A DNA stretch of 64,000 bases from Streptomyces fragilis (GTDB lineage: Bacteria; Actinomycetota; Actinomycetes; Streptomycetales; Streptomycetaceae): positions 62,001 through 126,000 of the forward strand of contig NZ_BEVZ01000003.1 of NCBI RefSeq assembly GCF_003112515.1, given 5' to 3'. The notes beneath the pieces were generated by a model, which was not told the origin of the DNA, did not search any database, and saw only the letters and a program-made list of their open reading frames with translations. How positions within the stretch are numbered: position 1 is the first letter of the stretch; each line of letters begins with the position of its first letter. Below, piece by piece: positions 1-8,466 of the stretch. The translations under genes were made by a program, and so were the position numbers.

Positions 1-1117
1 AGGCGGAAGCGGATCCGGGTCCGGGGGCGACGTGCGGGGCGAGGAAGGCCGGCAGCAGCCCCAGCAGCACGGCGGCGGCCGGCCACAGCGGCAGCTCCGG
101 CGCGGTCGGCGGCGTCACCGGAGGGGTCAGGGCCGACGGGTCGTGCGCCGCGGCGAGGACCGTCAGCGCGGCCACCGCGACGCCGGAGCCGGAGACCAGC
201 CAGGCGCGCGCGCCCCACCGCTCGGGCCGGTAACGGGTGCGCGGGGTGCGGCGGCCGCCCAGCCACAGACCGGCCAGCGCGGCCGTGACGCCGGCCAGCA
301 GCAGCGGCAGCCCGTACACCCCGCCGACCGCGCTCAGCAGGCCGTAGGAGCCGGCGGCCACGCCGAGCAGCCCGCCCAGGGTGAGCACCGCCGTGACGCG
401 CCGCTCGGCGGCGGGCACCGCGGCGGTGCGGCCGTAGCCGCGCGCGTCCATCGCGGCGGCCAGCGCCACCGAACGCTCCAGCGCGCCCTCCAGCACCGGC
501 AGGCCCACCTGGAGCAGACCCCGCACGCCCCGGTCCGGCCGCCCGCGCAGCCGCCGGGCGGCGCGCAGCCGCAGCACGTCGCCGATCAGGTGCGGCGCGA
601 AGGTCGTCGCGACGACCACCGCCACCCCCACCTCGTAGAGCGCCGCCGGGAGGGCCTTCAGCAGCCGCGAGGGGTCCGCCAGCGCGTTCGCCGCGCCCAC
701 GCAGACCAGCAGGGTGGCCAGCCGCAGGCCGTCGTACAGGGAGAACAGCACCTCCTCGAGGTGCACCGGGCCGCCCAGCCGCATCCCCTGCGCCCAGTCC
801 GGCAGCGGGACCTCGGGCAGACGGAACAGCAGGTGGGTGCCGGGGATCGCGGTGCCGAACACCAGGGAGAACACCAGCCGGATCCCCAGCACCAGCAGAC
901 CCAGCTTGACGAACGCGCCGTACGAACGCGCCCAGGGGGCGTTCGAGCGGCAGGCCATGACCACGTAGGCGCTGACCCCGATCAGCAGGGCCAGCAGCAG
1001 CGGGTTGCGGGTGCGGGACGCGGCGACGCCCAGGCCCAGCGCCCACACCCACCAGGCGCCCGGGTGCAGCGCGGAGGCGCGGGCCCTGGCGGCGTCCCGG
1101 TTCGCGGTCACGGTCAT
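1..1117 (-). CDS. CbiQ-family ECF transporter transmembrane subunit (3' part missing)
   Basis: The reverse strand reads from ATG at 1117 as a hydrophobic protein that runs off the window edge, with several membrane segments (WWVWALGLGVAA, LLLALLIGVSAYVVM, VKLGLLVLGIRLVFSL). The cytoplasmic part contains an ALERSVALAAAMDARGYGR stretch, which matches the conserved A-R-G coupling segment of CbiQ/EcfT proteins that contacts the ATPase subunits. These proteins form the membrane core of cobalt or vitamin importers. It is the third gene of a minus-strand operon behind a cobalamin riboswitch, so cobalt or cobalamin uptake is the likely role. The ATPase subunit should lie beyond the left edge. Confidence 0.85.
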   Translation of the reverse strand, partial: MTVTANRDAARARASALHPGAWWVWALGLGVAASRTRNPLLLALLIGVSAYVVMACRSNAPWARSYGAFVKLGLLVLGIRLVFSLVFGTAIPGTHLLFRLPEVPLPDWAQGMRLGGPVHLEEVLFSLYDGLRLATLLVCVGAANALADPSRLLKALPAALYEVGVAVVVATTFAPHLIGDVLRLRAARRLRGRPDRGVRGLLQVGLPVLEGALERSVALAAAMDARGYGRTAAVPAAERRVTAVLTLGGLLGVAAGSYGLLSAVGGVYGLPLLLAGVTAALAGLWLGGRRTPRTRYRPERWGARAWLVSGSGVAVAALTVLAAAHDPSALTPPVTPPTAPELPLWPAAAVLLGLLPAFLAPHVAPGPGSASA

Positions 1118-1130
1118 CGCTGTCGTCCCG

Positions 1131-1817
1131 TCATCCCCGCCTGCGCCGGGCCTGCCAGACGGCCGCGCCGCCCAGCACCAGCACGGCGCCCGCGCCCGCC
1201 CACAGGCCGAGCGACGGGCCCTGCGCCGGGGCGTCGGCGTCCGCGGTGCCGGCCGAGTCCTCGGCCGCTCCGGCACCGGCGTCGGCATCGGCGGAGCGGT
1301 CCGCGGTGGCGACCTGCTCGCCGCAGCCCTGGCGCGGGTAGCCCTCGATGGCGCACAGCAGTGCGCCGCTGTCGTAGCGCAGCGGCGGGGCCACGGCGGC
1401 CAGCGCGTCCGCGGCGGAGGCGTCCTCGGCCACGCTCGCGCAGGCGGTGCGGCCCGCGGGCGGCTTCTCGCCCCCGGGCGCGTCCGCGGCGGTGCCGAAG
1501 TCGATCACCAGGGCGATCCGCTTGCGGCCGTCCCGCTCGGGGGTGCCGTCGCAGACCTTCGCGAACGGCTCCGTGTTGCGCGGGGTGGCCGCGTCGGCGG
1601 AGTCCTCGCTCACCGAGAAGCGGAAGCCCTGCGTGGACCCGTCCTGCGGACGCAGCGTGGCCGGGCCCTGGGTGGCGTACGCCCACTTCTGCCCGTCGAG
1701 CTCCCAGAAGGACCAGTACCGGTACCCGGCCGCCTGGGCCGTGCCCGCGCCCTGCGTGAGCAGGGCGCAGGTCAGCGGCGCCAGGACGGCCGCGGCGAGG
1801 GTGCGCGGGAGCCTCAC
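1131..1817 (-). CDS. SCO2322-family secreted, membrane-anchored protein
   Basis: 228 residues starting at GTG 1817, whose GTGA overlaps the TGA of the upstream gene; this overlap fixes the start. It has an N-terminal signal peptide (LAAAVLAPLTCALLTQG...AQAAG). The extracellular domain opens with YRYWSFWELDGQKWAY, and the C terminus has a transmembrane helix followed by an RRRR stop-transfer. I recognise this as the Streptomyces SCO2322 family, for which I know no biochemical function. It sits between the alpha/alpha-barrel protein and the CbiQ-type subunit in a cobalamin-riboswitch operon, so a surface role in capturing cobalamin or cobalt is a reasonable inference only. Confidence 0.8.
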   Translation of the reverse strand: MRLPRTLAAAVLAPLTCALLTQGAGTAQAAGYRYWSFWELDGQKWAYATQGPATLRPQDGSTQGFRFSVSEDSADAATPRNTEPFAKVCDGTPERDGRKRIALVIDFGTAADAPGGEKPPAGRTACASVAEDASAADALAAVAPPLRYDSGALLCAIEGYPRQGCGEQVATADRSADADAGAGAAEDSAGTADADAPAQGPSLGLWAGAGAVLVLGGAAVWQARRRRG

Positions 1818-3043
1818 GGCCGCCGCTTCCGGACCGTCAGCAGGACCGCCGCGGCCGCCAGGAGCACCAGCACGGCGCCACCGGCCCACCACACGGCGGG
1901 GGAGAGCCCGGCGTCGGCCTTCCTCCCCGGCTCGGCGGCGTCCTCGGCCTCGGCGGCCTGCGGGGCGGGACCGGTGGCGTTCAGCAGCTCCACCAGGTCC
2001 TGTCCGCCGAAGTCGCGCGGGTCGGCCCCCATCGCCCGGGCGGCCAGGACCAGCTGGGCGTAGGCGGCGGGACCGGTCTGCTTCGCCCAGGCGGTGCCGT
2101 TGTCCCGCAGGTGGCCCAGGGCCTTCTCGGCCTGGTCGGCGTGACCGGTGGAGGCCAGGGCGATCACCGCGTCGGCGGTGTTGCCGAGGTCGGGCTGCGG
2201 GTCGGCGCCGGGCAGCGCCGAGGTGAGGTGGCCGTCGTCCGTCAGCGGGCCGGCCAGGTAGGCGGCGCCGTTCTCGGCGGCCTGCTCCGGCGTCTTCGCC
2301 TCGGCGCACTTCGCGGCGGAACCGGCCGGCTTCGTCTTCTCCCCGCCCAGACCGGCGCCCAGCGAGCCCAGCACCGCGGCGGCGGTCGCGTCGGCGTTGG
2401 CGAGCAACTTGCCGGACTTGTCGGGCTGGTAGGCGAAGGCGCCCGCGTCCTTGCCCTCGCACGGCAGGGCGAACGTCAGCAGCGCGTCCAGGGGCGACTT
2501 GCCGCCCTTGACCGCCTCGGCCGGCTTCTGGCCCGCGGCGGCCAGCGCACCGACCACCACGGAGGTGGAGTTGGCGTCGGAGGGGGTGCCGGGGTTGTAG
2601 CCCCAGCCGCCGTCCTTGTTCTGCACGGAGAGCAGCCAGTCGACGGCCTTGCCGACGACGTCGTCATGACCGCCGAGTGCGGCCAGCGCCTGCACCGCGG
2701 CGGCGGTGCTGTTGCTGTCCACCATCGTCTTCGGGTCGCAGGCCTTCGACGGGTCCGGGCGGAACGCGGCGAACGAGCCGTCGGCGCACTGCTGGCCGGT
2801 CAGCCAGCCGACCGCCTCGGCGGAGGGCTTCACGCGGGCGGAATCCTGGGCGAGCAGGGTGAGCGACTGGCGCCAGACGCCGTCGTAGGTGGGGTCGGTG
2901 GAGCCGTGGAGGCCGGCGGGTATCTCCGGGGGCTCGGACGGCGACGCGGCGGGCGCCGGGTCGTCGGCGAAGGCGGCCGGGGCCCCTCCGGCGCCGAGTA
3001 CGGCGGCAGCGGCCAGGACCGCGGCGGCGCGGCGAACGTTCAT
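1814..3043 (-). CDS. Secreted prenyltransferase/squalene-oxidase-repeat (alpha/alpha barrel) protein, membrane anchored
   Basis: 409 residues from ATG 3043. A signal peptide (residues about 1-25, ending AAFADD) is followed by repeated helical units typical of terpenoid-cyclase-like alpha/alpha barrels, for example VGWLTGQQCADGSF and VDWLLSVQNKDGGWGYNPG. A C-terminal transmembrane helix is followed by RKRRP. No DxDD or DDxxD catalytic motif is visible, so enzymatic cyclisation is unlikely. The same barrel fold forms the N-terminal domain of animal intrinsic factor and transcobalamin. Because the gene is directly behind a cobalamin riboswitch and in an operon with a CbiQ-type subunit, a cobalamin- or cobalt-binding surface role is an attractive inference. 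In-frame codons upstream of 3043 read through non-coding leader. Confidence 0.8.
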   Translation of the reverse strand: MNVRRAAAVLAAAAVLGAGGAPAAFADDPAPAASPSEPPEIPAGLHGSTDPTYDGVWRQSLTLLAQDSARVKPSAEAVGWLTGQQCADGSFAAFRPDPSKACDPKTMVDSNSTAAAVQALAALGGHDDVVGKAVDWLLSVQNKDGGWGYNPGTPSDANSTSVVVGALAAAGQKPAEAVKGGKSPLDALLTFALPCEGKDAGAFAYQPDKSGKLLANADATAAAVLGSLGAGLGGEKTKPAGSAAKCAEAKTPEQAAENGAAYLAGPLTDDGHLTSALPGADPQPDLGNTADAVIALASTGHADQAEKALGHLRDNGTAWAKQTGPAAYAQLVLAARAMGADPRDFGGQDLVELLNATGPAPQAAEAEDAAEPGRKADAGLSPAVWWAGGAVLVLLAAAAVLLTVRKRRP

Positions 3044-3164
3044 GGTGGCGGAGTGCCTCTCCCTGTGGGGGAGCCAGGCAGCGACGGGCGCACGGTGCGG
3101 GCCCGGCGGCTCGGCTCCGTATCCCTCGACGGTGCCGGCCACCGGCGGGAGCCGGCGGCCATGA

Positions 3165-3305
3165 GCCGGTCACGGTCGGTCGGGGCATTCCGGCTCGCCA
3201 CCGGCCTGCGGCGGCTCACGGTTGCGGGTCAGCGCCGGATTTGCACCGGCTTCCCCCCGAACGGGTGTGATGACGACCGGGCCACTCTACCGGCACGCCC
3301 CGGCG
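3165..3305 (-). promoter_or_regulatory. Cobalamin (B12) riboswitch
   Basis: On the reverse strand the conserved B12-box core is visible around 3225-3262 (AGCCGGTGCAAATCCGGC followed by CTGACCCGCAACCGTGA). Downstream is a pairing segment, then AGCCGGAATGCCCCG near 3180-3195, the usual 3' conserved part. It lies about 120 nt upstream of the first gene of the minus-strand operon ending in the CbiQ-type subunit, so high cobalamin should lower expression of that operon. The exact 5' and 3' limits are estimates. Confidence 0.93.
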
Positions 3306-3432
3306 CCGCCAGGGGCGCGGTACCGGCCCGGAACCGTCCGCTCCGCACCCCGCCGCGTCCCCGCGGACCGCTCCGGGTCCCGACGGGGGCACATATCCGG
3401 CCATGACGGCCGTGAACAGGGCCGAGAGGCCC

Positions 3433-3461
3433 TCGACCGGCGGCGGTGGCGCGGCTAGATT
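3433..3461 (+). promoter_or_regulatory. Promoter of a leaderless gene
   Basis: A -35-like TCGACC (3433-3438) and a -10 TAGATT (3456-3461) are separated by 17 bp. The -10 ends 6 nt before the ATG at 3468, so transcription should begin at or next to the start codon. Confidence 0.6.
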
Positions 3462-3467
3462 CCCTGG

Positions 3468-4154
3468 ATGGTGCTGATCGGGGTCGGCCGAACCGCCGAC
3501 GTGTACGTGCTCGACGAGCGGTGGGTCCTGCGCAGGTACCGCGACGCCGCGGCCGGGGACGCGGAGGCCGAGAGCGACCTGATGACCCACCTCCACGCGT
3601 GCGGCTACCCGGTTCCCCTGGTGCGCCCCCGCGACGAGGGCACCGCCCGCACCGACCTGGTGCTGGAGCGGCTCGACGGCCCGACCATGGCGGGCGCGCT
3701 GGTCGCCGGGCTGATCACGCCGCAGGAGGCGGGCACCCTGCTCGCCCTGCTCCTCACCCGGCTGCACCGGGTGCCGCCGCGCACCGCGGAGGACCCCGCC
3801 ACGCGGATCCTCCACCTCGACCTGCACCCCGAGAACGTCATCCTCACCTCCGCCGGACCCCGCGTCATCGACTGGGCCGACGCCGTCGAGGGCCGCCCGG
3901 GCCTCGACTGGGCGATGACCTCCCTGATCCTCGCCCAGTACGCGGCCGCCGCCGGGCGCGGCACCGGCGCCCTCGCCCACGAGGTCCTGGCCGCGCTGCT
4001 GTCCGACCCGGAGGCCGGCCACCTCACCCCGTCGTCGCTGGCCCAGGCGCTGCGGCGCCGGGCGGCCAACCCCACCATGACGCAGCGTGAGATCGCCGTG
4101 CTCGACCAGGCCGGGGCCGCCGTCCGGGAGGTCACCGGCCTGCGCGCGGCCTAG
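3468..4154 (+). CDS. Kinase-fold phosphotransferase (APH family)
   Basis: 228 residues. The catalytic signature of aminoglycoside-phosphotransferase/choline-kinase-like enzymes is present: HLDLHPENVIL (catalytic loop with Asp and Asn) and VIDWADA (metal-binding Asp in place of DFG). The N-terminal part GVGRTADVYVLDERWVLRRY is a short nucleotide-binding lobe. The length is small compared with antibiotic phosphotransferases (about 260-300). The substrate cannot be inferred; many actinobacteria carry such proteins as metabolite or macrolide-like kinases. The gene appears leaderless and monocistronic. Confidence 0.85.
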   Translation: MVLIGVGRTADVYVLDERWVLRRYRDAAAGDAEAESDLMTHLHACGYPVPLVRPRDEGTARTDLVLERLDGPTMAGALVAGLITPQEAGTLLALLLTRLHRVPPRTAEDPATRILHLDLHPENVILTSAGPRVIDWADAVEGRPGLDWAMTSLILAQYAAAAGRGTGALAHEVLAALLSDPEAGHLTPSSLAQALRRRAANPTMTQREIAVLDQAGAAVREVTGLRAA

Positions 4155-4302
4155 GCGGCGCGCGCGGGCGGCCGGTCGCCGGCCGGAGCCGGACATCTCC
4201 CCATGTCAGCAGGGACGTCGGTGCGCCCGCGCCGTGGCGAGCATCACCTGGCAGACTTTCCCCAGTCCGGCTACCAGCGGGTAGATTCGGACAGTCTCTT
4301 TC

Positions 4303-4332
4303 GTGATCACCAGTGATCGCGCGTGATCGTCC
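4303..4332 (+). repeat. Three 10-bp direct repeats containing GTGATC upstream of a promoter
   Basis: GTGATC occurs at 4303, 4313 and 4323, exactly one helical turn apart, in the units TCGTGATCAC, CAGTGATCGC and GCGTGATCGT. The array lies just upstream of the likely -35 of the glycosyltransferase operon, where a regulator bound on one face of the helix would sit. Confidence 0.6.
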
Positions 4333-4337
4333 GAGAC

Positions 4338-4367
4338 TTGTTGCCGGTAGCCGCCGCGACGTAACCT
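4338..4367 (+). promoter_or_regulatory. Putative promoter of the glycosyltransferase operon
   Basis: TTGTTG (4338-4343) and TAACCT (4362-4367) are spaced 18 bp apart. Transcription would start near 4374, leaving a roughly 25-nt leader containing the strong ribosome site AGGAGAAGGG (4381-4390). Confidence 0.5.
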
Positions 4368-4398
4368 CGCGGGACAGTTCAGGAGAAGGGGGCCGTAC

Positions 4399-5754
4399 GT
4401 GACCGCTGAGGCCATGGCCGCCGACGGTCAGCCGGCTCTGCGCATCGCGCTCCTCACCTACAAGGGCAACCCGTTCTGCGGCGGGCAGGGCGTCTACGTG
4501 CGCCACCTCTCGCGCGAACTCGCCCGGCTGGGCCACAGCGTCGAGGTGATCGGCTCCCAGCCCTACCCGGTCCTCGACGAGGGCGACGACCTCGCCGGGC
4601 TCTCCCTCACCGAGCTGCCCAGCCTCGACCTGTACCGCCAGCCCGACCCGTTCCGCACCCCGCGCCGCGAGGAGTTCCGGGACTGGATCGACGCGCTGGA
4701 GGTCGCCACCATGTGGACCGGCGGCTTCCCCGAGCCGCTCACCTTCTCGCTGCGCGCCCGCCGCCTGCTGCGCGCCCGCCGCGGCGACTTCGACGTCGTC
4801 CACGACAACCAGACCCTCGGCTACGGCCAGCTCGGCGACCTCGGCGCGCCCCTGGTGACCACCGTCCACCACCCCATCACCGTCGACCGGCAGCTCGAAC
4901 TCGACGCCGCCGACGGCTGGAAGCGCCGCCTGTCGGTGCGCCGCTGGTACGGCTTCACCCGGATGCAGAAGCGCGTCGCCCGCCGCCTGTCCTCGGTGCT
5001 CACCGTCTCCGGCAGCTCCCGGCAGGAGATCGTCGACCACCTCGGCGTGCGCCCCGAGCGGGTCCACGTGGTGCACATCGGCGCCGACACCGACCTGTTC
5101 TCGCCCGACGCGTCCGTCGCCAAGGTCCCCGGCCGGATCGTCACCACCTCCAGCGCCGACGTGCCCCTCAAGGGCCTGGTCTTCCTCGTCGAGGCCCTCG
5201 CCAAGCTGCGCACCGAACAGCCGCACGCCCACCTGGTGGTCGTCGGCAAGCGGGCCGAGGACGGGCCCGTCGCCCAGGCCATCGAGCACTACGGTCTCGA
5301 GGACGCCGTCGAGTTCGTCAAGGGCATCAGCGACGCCGAACTCGTCGACCTGGTCCGCTCCGCCGAGGTCGCCTGCGTGCCCTCGTTGTACGAGGGCTTC
5401 TCGCTGCCCGCCGCCGAGGCCATGGCCACCGGCACCCCGCTGGTCGCCACCACCGGCGGCGCCATCCCAGAGGTCGCCGGCCCCGACGGCGAGACCTGCC
5501 TGGCCGTGCCGCCCGGCGACCCCGGCGCGCTGGCCGCCGCCCTCGGCCGCCTCCTCGACGACCCGCAGCTGCGGGCCCGCCTCGGCGCCGCGGGCCGCGC
5601 CCGCGTCCTGGAGCGCTTCACCTGGAAGCGCGCCGCCGAGGGCACCGTCGCCCACTACCGCGAGGCCGTCGCACGCCGCCGGGCGGGCCGTGACGCGCCC
5701 GTCGCCCCCACCCCGGCCACCGGCCACTACCGCGAAAGCAGGACCCCGTGCTGA
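4399..5754 (+). CDS. Family 4 glycosyltransferase
   Basis: 451 residues from GTG 4399, placed by AGGAGAAGGG 9 nt upstream. It has a GT-B fold. The acceptor lobe has the glycine-rich GNPFCGGQGVYVRHLSRELARLGH segment near residues 18-40. The donor lobe carries ITTSSADVPLKG-like and EGFSLPAAEAMATGTPLVAT sequences, the retaining-GT4 E-x7-E motif that binds the nucleotide sugar. Sugar and acceptor are unknown. It overlaps the methyltransferase by 7 bp, and a six-hairpin-type protein follows, so the three probably act together on one glycan or glycolipid. Confidence 0.9.
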   Translation: MTAEAMAADGQPALRIALLTYKGNPFCGGQGVYVRHLSRELARLGHSVEVIGSQPYPVLDEGDDLAGLSLTELPSLDLYRQPDPFRTPRREEFRDWIDALEVATMWTGGFPEPLTFSLRARRLLRARRGDFDVVHDNQTLGYGQLGDLGAPLVTTVHHPITVDRQLELDAADGWKRRLSVRRWYGFTRMQKRVARRLSSVLTVSGSSRQEIVDHLGVRPERVHVVHIGADTDLFSPDASVAKVPGRIVTTSSADVPLKGLVFLVEALAKLRTEQPHAHLVVVGKRAEDGPVAQAIEHYGLEDAVEFVKGISDAELVDLVRSAEVACVPSLYEGFSLPAAEAMATGTPLVATTGGAIPEVAGPDGETCLAVPPGDPGALAAALGRLLDDPQLRARLGAAGRARVLERFTWKRAAEGTVAHYREAVARRRAGRDAPVAPTPATGHYRESRTPC

Positions 5755-6539
5755 CCGTCGACTTCTCCCGGTTCCCGCTCGCCCCGGGCGACCGTGTCCT
5801 GGACCTCGGCTGCGGAGGAGGCCGGCACGCCTTCGAGTGCTACAAGCGCGGCGCCCAGGTCGTCGCCCTCGACCGCAACGGCGAGGAGATCCGCGAGGTC
5901 GCCAAGTGGTTCGCCGCCATGAAGGAGGCCGGTGAGGTCCCGGCCGGCGCCACCGCCACCGCCATGGAGGGCGACGCCCTCAACCTGCCCTTCCCGGACG
6001 CCTCGTTCGACGTCGTCATCATCTCCGAGGTGATGGAGCACATCCCCGACGACAAGGGCGTCCTCGCCGAGATGGTCCGCGTCCTCAAGCCGGGCGGCCG
6101 CATCGCGGTCACCGTGCCGCGCTACGGGCCGGAGAAGGTCTGCTGGGCGCTCTCCGACGCCTACCACGAGGTCGAGGGCGGCCACATCCGCATCTACCGG
6201 GCGAACGAGCTGCTCGCCAAGATGCGCGAGGCCGGCCTGCGCCCCTACGGCTCCCACCACGCGCACGCGCTGCACTCGCCCTACTGGTGGCTCAAGTGCG
6301 CCTTCGGCGTGGACAACGACAAGGCGCTGCCGGTACGGGCGTACCACAAGCTGCTGGTCTGGGACATCATGAAGAAGCCGCTGGCCACCCGGGTCGCCGA
6401 GCGCGCCCTCAACCCGGTCATGGGCAAGAGCTTCGTGGCGTACGCGACCAAGCCGCATCTGCCGGCCGCCGTCGCCGCAGTCGCCGGCGCCGACGTGCCC
6501 GCCGGGGCGGACGAGCCCGTCGGGGCGGACGCGAAGTGA
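5748..6539 (+). CDS. Class I SAM-dependent methyltransferase
   Basis: 263 residues from GTG 5748, overlapping the glycosyltransferase stop. Motif I is VLDLGCGGGRHAFE near the N terminus, the acidic end of beta-2 is VVALDRNGEE, and LPFPDASFDVVIISEVMEHIPD is motif IV/post-I. This is a methyltransf_11-type small-molecule methylase. The C terminus has a short Ala/Asp-rich tail after residue 235. Translational coupling on both sides implies a role in modifying the product of the adjacent glycosyltransferase, but the substrate cannot be named. Confidence 0.88.
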   Translation: MLTVDFSRFPLAPGDRVLDLGCGGGRHAFECYKRGAQVVALDRNGEEIREVAKWFAAMKEAGEVPAGATATAMEGDALNLPFPDASFDVVIISEVMEHIPDDKGVLAEMVRVLKPGGRIAVTVPRYGPEKVCWALSDAYHEVEGGHIRIYRANELLAKMREAGLRPYGSHHAHALHSPYWWLKCAFGVDNDKALPVRAYHKLLVWDIMKKPLATRVAERALNPVMGKSFVAYATKPHLPAAVAAVAGADVPAGADEPVGADAK

Positions 6540-7627
6540 CCACCCCGCGTACCGAGCACCTCGTCCTTCCCGGGGTGCTCACCGCCGAGCAGGCCGCCAC
6601 CACCGTGCGCGGCCTGCTCGCCGTGCAGCGCGAGGACGGCGCGATTCCCTGGTTCCGCGGCCACCACCTCGACCCGTGGGATCACACCGAGGCCGCCATG
6701 GCCCTCGACGCGGCCGGCGAGCACGAGGCCGCCGAACGCGCCTACCTGTGGCTCGCCCGGCACCAGAACCAGGACGGCTCCTGGTACGCCGCCTACGCCG
6801 ACGGCGCCCACGACGAGGTCACCGACCGCTCCCGCGAGTCCAACTTCGTCGCCTACGTGGCGGTCGGCGTCTGGCACCACTACCTGTCCACCGGCGACGA
6901 CACCTTCCTCGACCGGATGTGGCCGGTCGTGTACGCCGCCGTGGAGTTCGTGCTGCGGCTGCAGCAGAGCGGCGGGCAGATCGGCTGGAAGCGCGAGGAC
7001 GACGGCACGGTGGTGAACGACGCGCTGCTGACCGGCAGTTCGTCGATCCACCACGCGCTGCGGTGCGCGCTGGCGGTCGCCGAGCAACTGGAGGAGCCGC
7101 AGCCCGACTGGGAACTCGCGGTGGGCGCGCTGCGGCACGCCATCCGGTCGCACCCCGAGCGGTTCCTCGACAAGAACCGCTACTCCATGGACTGGTACTA
7201 CCCGGTCCTCGGCGGGGCGATGGAGGGCGCCGAGGCGCGGGAGCGGATCGCCTCGCGCTGGGACGAGTTCGTCGTCCCCGGGCTCGGCGTGCGCTGCGTC
7301 GTCCCCAACCCGTGGGTCACCGGGGGCGAGTCCTGCGAGCTCGCGCTCGCGCTGTGGGCGGCGGGGGAGTCCGACCGGGCACTGGAGATCCTCCAGTCCG
7401 TGCAGCACCTGCGGGACGACGAGTCCGGGCTGTACTGGACCGGGCTGGTCTTCGAGGACGGCGCCATATGGCCGCAGGAGCTGACCAGTTGGACCGCGGG
7501 GTCGCTGCTGCTGGCCGTCGCGGCGCTCGGGGGCCACGAGGCCACCTGCGCCGTCTTCGGCGGCGACCGCCTTCCCCGGGGCCTCGACCCCGACTGCTGC
7601 GACCCCACGCCCACCGGACCCGCCTGA
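6536..7627 (+). CDS. Prenyltransferase/six-hairpin-like protein
   Basis: 363 residues from GTG 6536 (GTGA overlap with the methyltransferase). It contains alpha/alpha-toroid repeats such as RGLLAVQREDGAIPWFRG and YLWLARHQNQDGSWYAAY, resembling squalene-cyclase repeats or GH15-type barrels. Glu/Asp-rich loops (HTEAAMAL, SRESNFVAY) could form a sugar-binding or hydrolase pocket, but I see no definite catalytic pair. It is the last gene of the three-gene operon with a GT4 and a methyltransferase. The annotation as prenyltransferase common for such proteins is structural, not functional. Confidence 0.75.
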   Translation: MTTPRTEHLVLPGVLTAEQAATTVRGLLAVQREDGAIPWFRGHHLDPWDHTEAAMALDAAGEHEAAERAYLWLARHQNQDGSWYAAYADGAHDEVTDRSRESNFVAYVAVGVWHHYLSTGDDTFLDRMWPVVYAAVEFVLRLQQSGGQIGWKREDDGTVVNDALLTGSSSIHHALRCALAVAEQLEEPQPDWELAVGALRHAIRSHPERFLDKNRYSMDWYYPVLGGAMEGAEARERIASRWDEFVVPGLGVRCVVPNPWVTGGESCELALALWAAGESDRALEILQSVQHLRDDESGLYWTGLVFEDGAIWPQELTSWTAGSLLLAVAALGGHEATCAVFGGDRLPRGLDPDCCDPTPTGPA

Positions 7628-7733
7628 CCCGGGCGGGGGAAGCGGGTACCCGGACGGGGGTACAGCGGTCGCCGGTCCACCGGCGCCGGGTGACGCTGCG
7701 GGAAGAACCGTTCTCTTCCCCGGAGGCACACCC

Positions 7734-8378
7734 ATGCCCGTCACGATGCGCCGCCTGGTACTGGCCGTCACCCTGTGCTGCGCCCTCGTCGCCGGTACCG
7801 CCGGCTGCGGCGCCGAGGAGCACTCCGCCTCCTCCCCGCAGGCGAACACGCAGGCGCACCCCAAGTCCGTCGACGACCAGGCCATGGCGCAGATGCAGGC
7901 CGAGGCGAACCAGGCCGAGGCCCAGGAGATGCGGGCCGAACCCACGCCCACCAGTTCCGCCGAGAAGCAGAAGTTCGCCAAGACCCGCTTCGTGGTGAAC
8001 GCCGGCCTCGCCGCGGGCGCCACCTACCAGTGGATCGTCAAGCCGTTCCGCGCCGGCAAGTTCAAGAAGGGCGCCGACGGCCGCCGGCTGTCCCTGGTGA
8101 AGGCCGGCCTCGCCGGCGTCTTCACCTACAACCGCCTCAAGGCGGCGCTCGACAACGCCAAGGGCGACCCCACCCTCGCGAAGGCGGTCGCCCCGCTGGA
8201 GGAGGGCCTCGACAAGCTGAAGGACCTGCCCAACCAGCTCCGCAAGGGCGACAACACCGACGACATCGTCAACAACTTCGACAGCCTGATCAGCGACGTG
8301 AAGGACGCGGGGAAGTCCGCCGGCGCCGAGGTCCAGGACAAGGTGCCGTCCGCCGGCCAGCTGCAGAGCACCCAGTGA
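7734..8378 (+). CDS. Lipoprotein of unknown function
   Basis: 214 residues from ATG 7734 with ribosome site GGAGG (7722-7726). The signal peptide ends in a lipobox, VAGTAGC, so the mature protein begins with a lipid-modified Cys. The mature part has a Gln/Ala-rich helical stretch (QAMAQMQAEANQAEAQEM), then an Ala-rich helical domain (FVVNAGLAAGATYQWIVKPF) ending in a flexible Ser/Gln tail. No catalytic motif is visible. A short hairpin (GGGAAGA, 7700-7706, with TCTTCCC, 7714-7720) lies just before the ribosome site. Confidence 0.85.
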   Translation: MPVTMRRLVLAVTLCCALVAGTAGCGAEEHSASSPQANTQAHPKSVDDQAMAQMQAEANQAEAQEMRAEPTPTSSAEKQKFAKTRFVVNAGLAAGATYQWIVKPFRAGKFKKGADGRRLSLVKAGLAGVFTYNRLKAALDNAKGDPTLAKAVAPLEEGLDKLKDLPNQLRKGDNTDDIVNNFDSLISDVKDAGKSAGAEVQDKVPSAGQLQSTQ

Positions 8379-8410
8379 CGTAGGGCCGGCCCCGCCCGGT
8401 CACGGCACGA

Positions 8411-8446
8411 CGAAGGCCCCCGCCGGTGAACCGGCGGGGGCCTTCG
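8411..8446. terminator. Bidirectional hairpin terminator
   Basis: A long inverted repeat (GAAGGCCCCCGCCGG, short loop, CCGGCGGGGGCCTTC) lies between the convergent lipoprotein and DUF5336 genes and can terminate both. Confidence 0.85.
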
Positions 8447-8466
8447 TCACGGGCCGACGCGAGCCG

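Noticed and set aside
1114..1686. A minus-strand 190-codon frame inside the SCO2322-family gene
   Set aside because: It is an alternative frame of that gene with Arg/Gly-rich sequence and no start signal.
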